64,000 bases of DNA from Homarus americanus. Taxonomy: Eukaryota > Arthropoda > Malacostraca > Decapoda > Nephropidae. Location of the stretch: positions 201,001 to 265,000 of the forward strand of contig NW_024751680.1 in the NCBI RefSeq assembly GCF_018991925.1, written 5' to 3'. Position numbers and translations under genes: made by a program. Shown here piece after piece: positions 1 through 12,880 of the stretch. Every line of letters starts with the position of its first letter. Position 1 is the first letter of the stretch. The notes beneath the pieces are model-generated. The model did not search any database, was not told where the DNA came from, and saw nothing but the letters and a program-made list of their open reading frames with translations.

Positions 1-141
1 TTTATAACTTATTGATATTATTTTGTGGATATCAAGTGCTTTATTATTTTTCACTACATATTCTTTATTTTTTTTTACACTCGTCTCCACTATTGTTTTT
101 TTTTCTATGTGATCTTGAATTACCAGTAAAGATCAAATAAA

Positions 142-372
142 AGTTCTATGTAAGCTTTAAAGTAAGAATATACGTTAAACCAAAAGTAGAATTCAATGTA
201 AAGCCAAAGGTAAAATACAATATACAGCCAAAAAGTCAAATTTAACGTAAAACCACAAAGTAAAATTCAATGTAATGCCAAAAATAAAATCCAACGTAAA
301 GCCAAAATGTAAAAAGCAGCGTTAAGCCAAAATGTAAAATTCAACGTAAAGCCAAAAATTAAAATTCAACGA
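142..372. repeat. Decayed ~26-bp tandem repeat
   Basis: About eight imperfect copies of a 25-27 bp unit containing 'AAAGCCAAAA' followed by 'TAAAATTCAACG' run through this stretch. Early copies are more diverged than those at 300-370, so the array is older at its left edge. It has no coding potential. The array stops abruptly at 'GAGGTGACC', where more GC-rich sequence begins. Confidence 0.75.
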
Positions 373-2490
373 GGTGACCGCGAGCCAAGTCCACAACTGG
401 CGCGAAATTAATTTTATTCACAGTTCCTTCCATAATTGTTTCCTGCAAGAAATTCCACTTAATGAAACCAACAATTGAATCATTCTTACGACTGTTTTAT
501 TTTTCACTCAAACTTTCATCACGTTAAAGGCCATGTGTCGTTTACTCTGCGTGTCGTCCCTCTGAGTTCTTCCCAATTTACATTCTCCAGAAAAGATGAC
601 GACGACGGGAGCTTAAATGACTAACCTTCCCTGACAGCTGGACCTCATTTTTCTCGGGAAGCTTAACCTCGTAAAATTTTGTCGCAATTTTTTTTTTTCG
701 TAACGTAGCCAATGGAAAAAAATCGTGCAGTGATTCTCAGGAAATTTGGGAACTTTCTTTAATAAATTATTATTATTAGTAGTAGTAGTAGTAGTATTGT
801 TATTATTTTTTATTATTATTATGAAATTTGTGAAATTTTTCCTTTGACCGGATTTTTTTTTTATTCTTTCAAAAATTTTATGGTTTCCCTTTTCGCTTTT
901 TTTTTAACACCGATTCCTTTAAAAAATAGTAATTATATCTCCTATAAAAGATATCCTACGTATCCTTCAAATATCGTATTCTTTTTTTTTCATATAAAAT
1001 TATTCAAGATATATTTGTAACTTTTTTTTTTTTTTTTACCTCTTCTAGAGATTTTCTTTTTACATAAAATTTCTGGGTAAGAGTTCTGGGCGGGTGGCGA
1101 CGGTCTCCCGCACTCGACTAAATCCTCGCCTCTCGTCTCTGTGAGAGATATGATAATGCACCTTGACTCTCGCTGCCTGATATTTCTCTCTCCCGCTCTC
1201 AGAAGAAAAAATATATATATATTGTATTTCTTTCTCACGTTGATGAGAAAAATTATATAATAACAAATCACAGGATGAAATATTTTATTGGTAATATTAG
1301 TGATTTATTTCTCTGTGTTGTTTCTTAATAGTAAAGTAACAACTCAAAACTGATTACATTTTTATTTTACAATATGTCAATACTCTTGACAGCTGGCGTA
1401 CCCGAAGGAAAATTACAGTAACAGAAACATACCATAACTAATACCATTTGATATCAATCAGTTAACAGATTATTTAATAGGAAACTTCCTTTGTTGTCAG
1501 TCTTTGTTGAGGTGTTGAGTCTTTTGAGAACTGTCCACCAAGGCCCAGTTTCTACACGAGTGAAGTGCTTTTAAGAATTAATTAATGAAGTGTTTGCCTA
1601 ATTCCTAAAATATAAACATAAGAAAAGTTACAAAAGTAGTTCATGTATTTAAGGGTTTATTTTCATCTGTTTTGGTTGGCCGCCAGAAATACATTATGGT
1701 AATTGAATATTGTTTGTGTAATGTATTAATGCATTAAGTTGATTGGTTATTATGATATTTGTAAAACTTAGCTCAACCAATGAAGTTATCACAACGAACC
1801 TGACAAATGTTATTCAAATTACTTAGTAAACATAGAAGAGCATTTGTCTGTTGCTTCTTTACTCATTTAAATGAACAAAATTCCTGGTATGATAGATTCT
1901 GACTCAGAACACTTCATTATTGCCTTCATGCATAAGTTTCTCACGTTAAATGTTTCCGATAACACGGTAAAATTTGTCCCCTGATAACTAGCAAGTAATT
2001 AATTATATTTTTCTCTCACTTTTTGTGAATCAGTATTTTTTGGCACATCTGAGTAGTTAATTACATGCATAAAAAATAATTTGTATCTGGCAATCCCAAC
2101 TTGTCAGTGTAATAATGAAATTTTATTAACAAATATTATTCATTAGATCTTATTTCAGTAGGTAGTGATTTTTTATATTAACTAAAATATATTTATATGA
2201 ATTAAGCCATGTATATTATATTAACTTACAATGTCAACAATATAAATTAGTTAACTCTTTAACATAATTTATGGATCTGGTTACCTGACTCTTATCATTA
2301 TATTGGGTGGGGGGGGAAGGGGCATTATCCAGTATATTGTGTTTATATTAAATCATGTGATGAATCTGACGTTAATTTGTAGTATTAACAATATAAATTA
2401 GAGTTTATATATTTATTAGTTTTATAGTTTATAGTTACGAAACTAAATTTATAATGCTGGGGGTACTTATGAACAGTATATATTCATATT
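373..2490. other. Low-copy AT-rich DNA, no gene seen
   Basis: Mostly AT-rich sequence with poly-T runs and a short TAG/TTA triplet tract at about 765-822. The 540-680 and 1060-1170 parts are more GC-rich and resemble the DNA at 12.19-12.88 kb. Open frames at 990-1271 cross AT- and T-rich tracts and look like chance. A run of nine G sits near 2310. I see no splice-bounded coding sequence. Confidence 0.6.
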
Positions 2491-3048
2491 GGGTGAGGTG
2501 GGTGAGGTGGGTGAGTGGGTGAGGTGGAGGAGGTGGGTGAGGTGGAGGTGAGGTGGGTGAGGTGGGTGAGTGGGTGAGGGTGAGTGGGTGAGTGGGTGAG
2601 TGGGTGGAGTGGGTGAGGTGGGTGAGTGGGTGAGGTGGGTGAGGTGGGTGAGTGGGTGGGTGGAGGTGGGTGAGGTGGGTGAAAGTGGGTGAGGTGGAGG
2701 TGGGTGAGGTGGGTGAGTGGGGTAAGTGGGTGAGGTGGGTGAGTGGGTGAGGTGGGTGAGTGGGTGAGGTGGGTGAGTGGGTGAGGTGGGTGAGTGGGTG
2801 GGGTGGGTGAGGTGGGTGAGTGGGTGGGGTGGGTGGTGGGTGTGAGGTGGGGTGGGTGAGGTGGGTGAGTGGGTGGGGTGGGTAAGTGGGTGAGGTGGAG
2901 GAGGGTGGGTGAGTGGGTGAGTGGGTGAGGTGGGTGAGTGGGTGGGTGAGGTGGGTGAGGTGGGTGAGTGGGTGGTGGGTGTGGGTGAGGTGGGTGAGTG
3001 GGTGAGAGGTGGGTGAGTGGGTGAGGTGGGTGAGTGGGTGAGGTGGGT
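2491..3048. repeat. G-rich minisatellite, (GGTGAGTGGGTGA)n type
   Basis: About 560 bp built from GGTGAG, GGTGGGTGAG and GTGGGTGA words. The higher-order period is irregular, mixing 4, 5, 9 and 13 bp steps. The G strand is the plus strand with runs of three G every few bases, so G-quadruplex formation is plausible. The long Thr/His/Pro/Ser open frames on the minus strand (for example 2467-3153) are translations of this repeat and are not called as genes. Confidence 0.95.
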
Positions 3049-3209
3049 ACAGCGCTCACCTCTTGTCCCTCGGGTCGTTAATTCATGCACGGAATTATTC
3101 ATAGTTCTCGTAACTGAAAATAGGTACCTCAGTGTACAGTCCGGGAAAGTCAAGGCGTCAAGGTGCGGTGCCTCCTGTTTCTCTTTGTGCCTTAGAGAAA
3201 CAGGAGACT

Positions 3210-3412
3210 ATACCGGGACGCTGTGGCACTGTACCGGGACGCTCTGGCACTGTACCGGGACGCCCTGGCACTGTACCGGGATGTCGTGGCACTGTACCGG
3301 GGCGCTATGGCACTGTACCGGGACGCCATGCCACTGTACCTGGACGCCATGCCACTATACCGGGACGCCATGACACTGTACCAGGACGCCATGACACTGT
3401 ACCGGGACGCCA
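3210..3412. repeat. 21-bp tandem repeat, ~9.7 copies
   Basis: The unit contains ACCGGGACGC and TGGCACTGT and recurs every 21 bp (starts at 3211, 3232 and so on). Because 21 is a multiple of 3, three plus frames and one minus frame stay open across it and give artificial heptad proteins. There is no start context, splice signal or similarity to support coding. Copies differ at one to three positions, so the array is fairly young. Confidence 0.93.
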
Positions 3413-4142
3413 GGTTTTCATTAAAGTTAACCAACGATAAGTTACTGTAGTTCCTTGGCTCCCGAGTTGAGCTGTTGGCCTCAGGTTTACCTTTTACGTT
3501 TCTAAAGAGTAATTTTTTTAAGCTATGAATTTACGCCGTTTCTTATTCATTACTTCCTGGAATAACGTCATAAACCTGTAATCAAATTTCAACACAAAAA
3601 TTGTTTGAATACATGTTGAATTTTTATTTTTTTTAATTTTTGTTGATTGAAAATATTATTGTCTGATTTTTTTTTAGTTTATTTAGTTGTACAAACCGCT
3701 GTTCTTTTTTGAGTGTATAAAATGTTTTAGTTAATAGTGAGGAAGAGATTTATTTTCTTAACTTTGCCCTCTAGTTAGTGTAAGTTAAAAGACAGTCTAC
3801 AGTTTCACCTTTCCATTTACGAAATATTACACGTGAGAATTATCTACTGTCACTTTCTACACCCGTCAGGTTTGTGTACCCGTCAGCCCGTCTCACACTC
3901 CAACTATTAGACAGATTGAACTTCGTCCTTGATACATAGAAAGTCGAAGTCAAATAATATACAAAGATAATATACACAGTTGTGGGCGGAAAGAACTCGG
4001 CAACGGGGAGGGGGTGTAAGCTGCGTCTGACTCATTATCAGGGTAAAAAAAAATCAATTTGTAGTGTCGAAAGAAAATGTCAGATAATCAATTTCCACCT
4101 CTATTTAACGACACCAAGTTGACACCTACCACTCTACCCTCC
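3413..4142. other. Low-copy AT-rich DNA, nothing recognised
   Basis: AT-rich sequence with T runs and no long open frame. It carries no recognisable RNA gene or element end. The stretch just before the C-rich tract is unique by eye. Confidence 0.55.
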
Positions 4143-4240
4143 CATACACCACCTCCCTCCCTCCCTCCCTCCCTGCCTCCCTCCCCCCTTCCCTCCCTCC
4201 CCCCTCCCTCCCTTCCTCCTCCCCCCTTCCCTCCCACCCT
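4143..4240. repeat. CCCT/CCTCC polypyrimidine tract
   Basis: Roughly 100 bp of CCCTCCCT-type sequence with all purines on the minus strand. Proline/serine and glycine/arginine frames across it are composition artefacts. Confidence 0.9.
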
Positions 4241-4824
4241 GCCAAATTCTCTTTGTCCACCACTGTACATATGTCAACCATGGACCTCAATGAACAACAG
4301 TTGTCATATAATTACGACTTTTGTGAAGGGAAATGACATAATCAAATGTCCTTCAGCGCGACAAACAATCTGCCACCACGACTGAACTGTATCAATATTA
4401 AAGCGTTATTAATATATGTGTTAATTGAAAATAAACAATTAACAGCATGACAATAATGTTTTATCATTACATAAATACATAAATGAAACTCAATTACGCG
4501 CCCTTCTGCACAGTCGTGGCCTCACTATCAATATTTGTTAATAAGACAAAAAAAAAACTACATTGTGAAATACATTGCAAGTTAAATACCTTTAATAATC
4601 TTTATAAATGGCCGTTTTAATTAAGCAGGTGCGCATTCTCAAACTACAGATTCCTTTTTAATTACCTGTTGCCTGAGCTCATTATTGGATGGGAGTGAAG
4701 AGCCCTAAAATCAATAAGAATAAAAGAAAGGATTCACACTTTATTACATCATCGTTGTTTCTACATTAAAATACTTGTAAAGCGGATTGATAAATGTTGA
4801 TGTATTTCAGCACAGGCAAGGTTA

Positions 4825-4826
<2 letters not shown>

Positions 4827-4859
<33 letters not shown>
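4827..4859. repeat. (GT)n microsatellite
   Basis: About 16 GT repeats, essentially perfect. Confidence 0.97.
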
Positions 4860-4860
<1 letters not shown>

Positions 4861-6490
4861 GAGCTACACAACACAACGGTATAATTGAAGTTATGAAACA
4901 CAGCAGTCATTTTTTTTTAACCTGAGTCTTGTGAGCGCCGGAACATTGATAGGATAAATTACTACACAGCTTCACCAGAATTTCAAATTGTTAGACTTCA
5001 CCAGCTGATATAGACGGAATAACGAATGAGTCATTTAACGCTCAAACAGGTGTGCTGCCTTTGAACTGCAGGTAGTCTGAAGCTTACGAGTGACTGATTA
5101 GACAACCATTTTTACGGTGTTCAGGTATAATGTATTGCGTCTATTGGACTATCGACGGAATGGAACCTCAATAATCAGGACACTCACTAGACACGGGTTC
5201 AGTGTCCACTTTATCGAGGTGTCCTTCTTAGTGAGTAGAGTTAGAAGGATTTATATAGTTTAAAAATACAATGTAAATAATGTTAAGGAATAGATGTTTA
5301 TATTTGAATACTTAGAATTATATCTGACCAGAGGTGACATCTTGCTTGACCACAACCTCATCTGACCTGCACTACGAGATGCGACAACTCACCTCCCCCC
5401 TTCTCCCCACCCCCCCTTCTCCCCACCCTCCGCCCTCCACACCTCCCAGGGTGGGCTTTAATGTACCGAACGACACACGCTTCACCTAGGACCTTTACAG
5501 TCACTTAAAATATAACCATTACACAGTCACTTGGTAACCAGACAACTCCAAGCTGTCCACTGTAATACCTAGACTTTAATACGGTTATGGATTAAGAGGT
5601 GTCCGCATCATCCGGTTAATATTTAATGGATAGCAACCTCATCCGAATTCATGAGGTGTCCTGATTATCGAGTGACCTGATTATCGAGTGACCCGATTTC
5701 GAGGTTGCAGTTTATATATTGTAAACTGTTTATACTCTCCTGTTCTTGCATTGTTTTTTAAGGAAGAGGAGTTCTTAATGATGGTGTACTGTAGATGGCA
5801 AGTGTTGATGAGGGAAGAGCGTAGTGATATAATGAAATGTGGCGAGACTAATGCGTAGAGTTATACGCATGTTTAACCCTTGTGTGTGTGTGTGTGTGTG
5901 TGTGTTTTAACCAGTAGAAGACTATTGACAACCATTAAATTAATCGAACACGTTATAAAGACAATATGACACAGGTGTTTTTTTCCCCAAGATCATAAGT
6001 AAAGGAAGATAGAAATTCAAAGATGGGAAACATTTAATATCTACAGTCTCATGTTTTTTTGTTTTTTTAGGAACATATTAAACCAGACTCTAGATGGAGG
6101 ACACAACCTACAGTACTGGCAACATTTACATACGTTTGTGATGTAACATGTAGTATTGAATGTTGAATGTGATGGATGTTTGCGATCCGTAAGAATTGGT
6201 GTTTGGTTCTCTCTCGTCAAGCCAGATGAGTAAAGGAACACCAGAGAGGTTGTCAGCGCTTCTACAACACAGTGTAAACAATGTACACGTGTTTTTGTTT
6301 ACATTCGGTCAGCTGTGTTGACCCATGTGACTCACCCTCTCGTAGTGTCTTATTGTTAAACACTCCATCACCTGATCCCCTCTTATCTCTGTGTTACTAC
6401 TTCGGATCACTTTTGAAGATACCCCCCCTCCCCCTCCCTCCCATCCCTCTCTCCTCCCTCCCTCCCCCTCCCCTCCCCCAAGTTTATTTC
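4860..6490. other. Low-copy DNA with decayed 'GAGGTGTCC / TGATTATCGAGTGAC' words
   Basis: Mostly unique sequence. Around 5150-5230 and 5590-5710 the words GAGGTGTCC, CCTGATTATCGAG and AACCTCA recur in both orientations, suggesting remnants of an old repeat. A (GT)n tract sits at 5881-5905 and C-rich tracts at 5394-5450 and 6420-6480. Open frames at 6041-6241 and 6281-6502 match nothing I know. Confidence 0.5.
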
Positions 6491-6496
6491 ACCTAT

Positions 6497-6732
6497 CGCT
6501 AACCTAACCTATCCCAACCTAACTTAACATTAATCTATCCTATCCTATTCTAATCTAACATCCTTAACGCTAACCTAACCTAACGTACCCTAACGCAATA
6601 TATCGTATTCTAACCTATCCTAACCTAACTAGCCTAACACTAACCTAACACTAACACTAACCTAACCTAACCTAACCTAAAACTAACCTAACCTAACACT
6701 AACCTAACCTAACCTAACACTAACCTAACTCC
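6497..6732. repeat. Degenerate (CTAAC)n / TTAGG interstitial telomere-like array
   Basis: About 235 bp of CTAACCTAAC words with many TATCC, CTAACA and CTTAAC variants. The arthropod telomere motif is TTAGG, seen here as CCTAA on the plus strand. Divergence is higher than at 13.1 kb, so this is an older internal array and not a chromosome end. It is followed by the sequence TGTGGCTAATATTCAGG, a variant of which also occurs at about 32.19 kb. Confidence 0.9.
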
Positions 6733-9100
6733 AGATAGTGTTAGGTGTGGCTAATATTCAGGTTAAATAAGCTGTGGGGGGGGGGGAGGACATCTTCAGG
6801 TCATCCCATATTATTGGTTAACTTTTACACTAACTCGGTTAAGTTTTCTTTTTCACACTAATTTATTAACTAATTATCATATATTAACATTATTTTTATT
6901 CAGAATTATAAAGCAAAAAAATTCCTCTTGGACATCATGGCATTAGTTTCACTCCCAGGAATAAAAATATAAAAGTTATAAAAAAAATTCCTGAAAATAA
7001 AATATTACCTCCCCCTCTTGGCCCGGCTAACACAATCTACTGCAGCTTAAATGTTGATGGCTGGGCGGTCCACAGCGTCTGTCTCCTCGCGGCCAACAAG
7101 GTGGAGCTAGAATATGTAACGCCATCGACTGACCCGGTAATAGGAAGTGTACCTCACATAGTCTTTAAGCACAAAGTGGAAACGAGTCCAGACTTTTATA
7201 GATGAATTATTTTGTTCACCTTTTCTTGTTTGTTGCGTGGTATGACCGACAGTGAGTTCTGTGTTTTTATATAAATTCCCTTTTAGAATGGTGAATCAAT
7301 TTGTATTATATAAACTGTATCGAGTATTGGGGTGAGGCTGTGGTAACATTATTCATAAATACTGGATATAGGTTATTGACTTTACCAGTACAAAGACGAC
7401 ATTTAGTTGGACGAGTGAGGTGTAGACACAATTCTAGTGACGCTAAAAAACCCAGTGATATAACTTTTCTCAGATTTTAATTCTTGATTAATGTTTTACG
7501 AAGTTAGTGTACTCGCTTAAAGACCTTAGTTGTTTAAAGTATAGTAAAACATTATGTTATCAGCATCGTTATAAATATACATTGTGATACTGCTGTTGGA
7601 AGGTTAAAACTCCATAGTGTAGCTTATAGTCTATTTACATGTTTTGGATATCAGTGTTAGAACTTTAGCGCGAAAGGATATGAATAATTTATACAATAGC
7701 TGCCTTGTGTAATGGATCTCTGAGTTGCCTTCCTCTTCAAATATGTTATTATTCTTTATTATTGAAAATAGATAATTGTCTTTTGTCATGTTCGGATACT
7801 AGGCAGAACCACTATTGACCACCAGAGGAGAAAAATTCCATACTTCTTATCATTCAGTTTCGACGACAAATTAAAAGTTAGGTTTAATCTTTAGGTCAGA
7901 GAATATCAACCCCACTGTACTAATTATAATATGTTAAAAGAAAAAAATTACTGAATAAATTAAATATTGTTAATACCATTTATTGTTTATATGACGTCAA
8001 TCTTTCTATCGTCACCATAGACACACGATAAATATTGCCAAGTTAAAGGTTCACCCCAAAAAAAAAGACACTGAGCATTACATTGGTCGTCAAATATTTC
8101 TGGATATATATTTCAATCAGAGACAAATACTCTTAGGTAAAGTCGTAATTTTTGTTGGCTCCAGTTATAGATATGATGTAACTACCCAGCTTGTTGTTAT
8201 CTAATGTTTAGAGTTTTTTTATTAACTGTACACACAAAAAAACTACTTATAATGTGAATACCGATCATCCAATTTTATTACTTTACAAACTTATATCAAC
8301 TTATATAAAAATAGTTCTTCGTCAGTATTATCACAGACACTCATTTGACTACTTTTCATGGTTTTAAGTATGTTGTTCTAAACTTATACATCATTACTTA
8401 TAACCTTTAAACTTTTATTAGTACGGTATTAAGTATCTGTAATCTAATTATTCTTTATTATCTACAAACATTGAACATCTTTTATTTTACTTATTAGTTA
8501 CTTTAATTTCTTTACTTATATTTACGTAATGATATTTTTAAGCGTTAGGTTTTTATAAGTAAATTACACGATATTAGAAACATTCAACAGCCTTATTTGT
8601 CACTGTATATTATCTGTATGTTATCCTACTTAAACATCATTTACTTACAAACATGTTAAGTAGGGTTTATTACTAGACAGAAAGGTAAATATTTCACTGG
8701 GTTACTTTAGGCTAAACTTCGTACGGAGGGGAGGGGAGGGGAGTGTTATGGGATCACTGGACAACTGGTGATCACGGTAAAGCCAGGCGGTGTTGACACG
8801 GGCCTAGAGAGAGACCAGCCAGACTGTGATTAGGTTGAGGTGGTCACATCTTTCTTCCACACTCACACTATAAGAGCCAACTTAATCTAACCAAACGTAT
8901 ACCACAGAATCAAAGGCTTAGGTTAGGGTTTTTTTTTTTGGTCGACTGTCATCTAAACCGCCAGAGTCCGTGATATGTTTTTTTTTTAAAGGTGATGCTA
9001 CGCGCTCTAGCCAATCACAGTGTGGCTGACGGTCGCTCTCTAGACACTTTCAAGAATATTATGATTCTCTCTAATATGTTAAACGAGGAGATCAATTTAT
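6733..9100. other. Low-copy AT-rich DNA
   Basis: No coding sequence recognised. A G13-type run sits at about 6774-6788. A GC-richer patch at 7015-7160 and another at 8700-9030, the latter with a CCAATCA box near 9010, are the only parts that might be regulatory or exonic. I see no supporting open frame with splice sites. Confidence 0.5.
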
Positions 9101-9115
9101 TCTCTCTCTCTCTCT
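9101..9115. repeat. Short (TC)n microsatellite
   Basis: About 7.5 TC units. Confidence 0.9.
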
Positions 9116-10357
9116 GATTCTCGGCTTACACCTGATAGGAGGTTATTAGGCGAAACATGGATGTAATATTTTGCCGTTGTAAGTTCTCCGTGATGATTGC
9201 AATAGTCCCTGCCTAAATAACCTGGGTGTTAGTGTAGACAATTACTGCTGTGTTTTTGATGTTCAGCTGCCGGGGGTATTTACCGTTCACCAAGCTTCAA
9301 CACCACCACACAATGTAATATAAACCTTTACATGTTCACTGTCGCTTTACAGAAGAAGAAAATATTTAAATGTATTTAGATGATCCAATAACCAGAGTCT
9401 ATAAGCAATAATATCAGAGTTTTCGTTTTAACGTTAGAAATCATCTACTGTAAATTCAGAAAAATATTCTTTCCATTATATATTTTTTGAGGCGGGGTTT
9501 GCGGGGTGGTGTGTGGGGAAAGTTAGTTCGTATAGGCTGGATTCTCACACACTAAGGCCAGCAACCACCTACAAATGTTAATCCACACGGCGTTGGATTT
9601 GAGACCGTTCATAACACAGAATGTACGAACACAGAGGTTACAACGTAAGCACAAACCAGCCGATAACACAGTCAGCAGCAGGAGGAATGATTGGTCACAG
9701 CATGCGAGATAGGCTATGCAATTTGAAACGGTATTCTGTGTAAAGTTTATGTGGCCCCATAATTTTCGCCTCCTGGGAATCCTGTGTACCCCAGCGACAT
9801 ATAGAACGTGAGGTGAACGACTGTGCCTATGAAAGTATGAGTTTAGTTTTCCTTTTACTGTACTTATCGGTGATTCCTTTTCTTTGGTTTTCACTTCGAT
9901 GGTGTTTAGACAGACTTACACACATAAATCATATCACAATATATCCGACTTTTCATTTACAATATACCTGACTGGGATGAAACAACTGCCTGGGATACTA
10001 CATACCTGACTGGGATAAATCACATTTGAGATACAACGTAATATTATGGGATTTGACATTTGGCTTGACATACGATATAGTTATTTAATATACTCGACTT
10101 AGCTATGGGAAATATTATTAAAGGCAAGAACTCTTCTCTCTCTTGCCCTATATAACCCTCCCCTTTCCTCTCTCCCTTACACCTCACCTCAACCTACTCC
10201 TCACTCTCCTCTCTCTCTTTCTCTCTCTCCCATCTCCTGCGAATTTTCGATATCCTGCATTCGAAAACAGAATTCCCTTCCCATCGCTCCTGAAGTTGGT
10301 GCCAAGTTTCTCTCGCGGATTTCTTCAACCTTTTCTTCTTTACACATCTTGTTCAAC

Positions 10358-10360
<3 letters not shown>
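9116..10360. other. Low-copy DNA, one unsupported minus-strand frame
   Basis: A 123-codon open frame lies on the minus strand at 9523-9894. It is not repeat-derived and has a hydrophobic, cysteine-rich middle (about residues 65-95). I do not recognise a domain, its neighbours give no support and no splice context is obvious, so I do not call a gene. The stretch 10140-10250 is pyrimidine-rich. Confidence 0.45.

Positions 10361-10389
<29 letters not shown>
10361..10389. repeat. (TC)n microsatellite
   Basis: About 14 TC units, preceded by a CT-rich stretch from 10136. Confidence 0.95.
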
Positions 10390-10390
<1 letters not shown>

Positions 10391-11792
10391 AGGATTAACC
10401 ACAGAAGGAGATAATATAAAGAGAATAATCATAATCTACGTTAACACTTCTGACATTCACGTTTTCTGGGATACACACCCAGTATTTTTTTTTTTTAGAA
10501 TAAACTTACAGAATATAATTTTTTTTTTACGATAAACCCACATAAATAATAAATATTGTCTTGTATAAACGTAAGTGAAAAAAAAAAATAAAAATGTTTT
10601 CCAGAATAACCAAGAAGGTGGATGAGAACTTCTCTCAATAAAAGTTATAAGATCAGTGTTTGAATATTTTAATACAACGAGTTCTTTTCTCTCACCTCAC
10701 CCACCAAGGAGGAGGAGAAGACAAGAATATATGTATGTAAACTCATTTTTATTCCATACTTTACACCCAAAATAATTCATCTCGTTCACAAGTTATCTTA
10801 GAATGTATTTACACGTATTTATTATTAAGTAAACAAAAGTTGAGGTTTTGGATTACACAAATGTTGTATAAGGAATGTACACTAGACCTCAGTAGAATGT
10901 TAGAAATGTTGTATAATGTCTTAATGTTTAATTGTTGATGAATAGTGTATTGTATTTACTAATTTATTGTATTTACTAATCTATTGTATTAACTAACCAA
11001 CTATATTTACTAATCTAGGAGACGCGTTTCAATATCTTAGGAGTTAAAAATGCAGTAATGCCTCTCAGTGTCAACAATGTATGCCTCGAATGTTAAATAT
11101 AAATGCTTGTATTATCTCTCTCTAGTTTTTAATTGTTGATAACTGTTGTATTTCTGGCCTAGAACACAATGAAAAATGTTAATTGTTGAAAAATGGATTA
11201 AGACTTTAGTAATACCAACAACAACAGGTTAATACCGTGTAGATTTATATGTTTAGAATATTAGTTATTGTTATTGGGGGGAAAATATTATTAATTCAAG
11301 GCATTATGAAGTTAAGACTTATAGGAACGATTCAAAGAGGTTTATAGTCAAAGTTTAAAATGACCGGAGTATGAGAGAGGACTAATACTCTCACAGGGAA
11401 GAGGCTTTATACAGTATCAGTAGAGTTTTTTGTACTGTAACGTTAAATCCTATTACCCGAGGACCTCAGTCAATCTGACCTATACGTGAACAACAGCGAA
11501 AAAAATAGACTTTATATTGATGTAAGTTATAGCGGCGACGACTGTAAACTCGAAAAAAATATTACAAATAGAAAAAAATAAGTGAATATACTCAAGTAAT
11601 AATGGTAAAATGTAATGTTGATTATTGGTATGGATGGTGTTTATAGAGTTTTCTCTTATGAGCAATAGATGGCGTGATGAGGTAGCCAGTGAAATCTAAT
11701 CACAATACACTTCACTATTTATCATACTCACGTGCCTCCACTGTGAGTCAGTTTATTATGATACACCTCCTGCCGCTCCACATGTTCCCTTT
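10390..11792. other. AT-rich DNA with a short 17-bp repeat
   Basis: Poly-A and poly-T runs with no gene seen. At about 10947-11020 the word ATTGTATTTACTAATCT recurs three to four times with changes. A frame at 11480-11665 (minus) is AT-driven and unsupported. Confidence 0.5.
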
Positions 11793-11813
11793 CACACACA
11801 CACACACACACAC
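11793..11813. repeat. (CA)n microsatellite
   Basis: About ten CA units. Confidence 0.95.
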
Positions 11814-12342
11814 CTTACAACCCCTTATTTGTAGAGCATACGTTCAACTCTTATGGCATAGTTAAATTAGGTTACTTCGTGTGTATTATCGCATAGTGTG
11901 GTCGGTAAAAGCTAACACGAAGATGAGCTAGTTAGTTAAAGCTAATAAATGAAGTGAAGATTACATGTACCAGTGCTTGGAGCTGTACCTGTAACTATGA
12001 CTGTATATTAGTTTTTGTATCCACACTTGTACTTTTAACTGTACTTGAACCTAAAATCATTTCTGAATTAAGTGAAATGGACTGGAAAACTTGAACTTTC
12101 CTCTCTCACTCCAATCTCAAGAGGACATCCTTACAGTGAGTGAAAGACGATAAAAGTGAGTCTTTAATTCCGCGTGTCGTAAAGTTCGCATGACTTACTT
12201 CTCCCGGGTAAGACGATGACGGCCGCTTAGGCGACTAATGTGTTGTGACAGTTGCTCGTAATGCTGAGGCTATCTAAAGGCCTTCTCTCGCTAACGATTT
12301 TCTAGTGAAGAGAATTTTTGTTTTTCGTTTCGTTTAGTTTAG

Positions 12343-12346
<4 letters not shown>
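11814..12346. other. Low-copy DNA, GC-richer around 12180-12290
   Basis: No gene recognised. The part from 12190 shares ordered words with 590-680 (AAGACGATGACGG..., TGACAG...GCT...), suggesting an old duplication or dispersed repeat. Confidence 0.45.

Positions 12347-12399
<53 letters not shown>
12347..12399. repeat. (CT)n microsatellite
   Basis: About 26 CT units. The serine-leucine frame through it at 12318-12614 is spurious. Confidence 0.97.
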
Positions 12400-12401
<2 letters not shown>

Positions 12402-12499
12402 TCCCAAAATATAGAAAGCATAAAACTTTTCCTCGTATGTTTTTCTAGTAAAAGATATTTTCGTTATTTTTTTCGTAAAATGCCCCGTTTGTTTTTCGC

Positions 12500-12577
12500 T
12501 TCTCTCTCTTTCTCTTTTTCTCTCTTTCTCCCTCTCCCTCTCCCTCTCCCTCTCTCTCTCTCTCTCTTTCTCTCTCT
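12500..12577. repeat. Imperfect CT/CCCTCT pyrimidine tract
   Basis: Mixed TCTCTCTT, CCCTCT and CTCTCT words with pyrimidine only on the plus strand. Confidence 0.9.
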
Positions 12578-12654
12578 ACGTAATGTTCCTCGTAAAATAT
12601 GCCCCTCGCAGTAGTCGTCTCGGGTTGAAGCTGACGATGGTGCCGGCCAGATCC

Positions 12655-12880
12655 CCCACCCCTTCGTCTCGACCAGATCCCTTCCCTCCCCCGCCCCCCG
12701 CCAGATCCTTCTTCCTCGTCTCGACTAGATCCTTCCCCATCCGGCCAGATCCTTCCCTCGTTTCGGCCGGATACCTCACTCGACCAGATCCTTCCCTCAC
12801 TCGACCAGATCCTTCCCTCACTCGACCAGATCCTCCCCTCACTCGACCAAGATCCTCCCTCCTCGTCTTGACCAGATAGG
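12655..12880. repeat. 21-bp tandem repeat (GACCAGATCCTTCCCTC core)
   Basis: Copies start at 12781, 12802 and 12823 with exact 21-bp spacing. More diverged copies reach back to about 12655. The arginine/serine/glycine-rich frames on both strands here derive from the repeat. The same core appears once, diverged, near 1115 (CTCGACTAAATCCTCGCC). Confidence 0.88.

Noticed and set aside
2467..3153. 228- and 191-codon minus-strand frames rich in Thr, His, Pro and Ser
   Set aside because: They translate the GGTGAGTGGG minisatellite; neighbouring frames are equally open and the composition is purely repeat-derived.
6497..6732. Possible chromosome end
   Set aside because: The CCTAA array is internal, degenerate and followed by ordinary sequence on both sides.
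9523..9894. 123-codon non-repetitive minus-strand frame
   Set aside because: Long enough to notice and hydrophobic in the middle, but no recognised domain, no splice or promoter context, and such frames are expected by chance in 64 kb.
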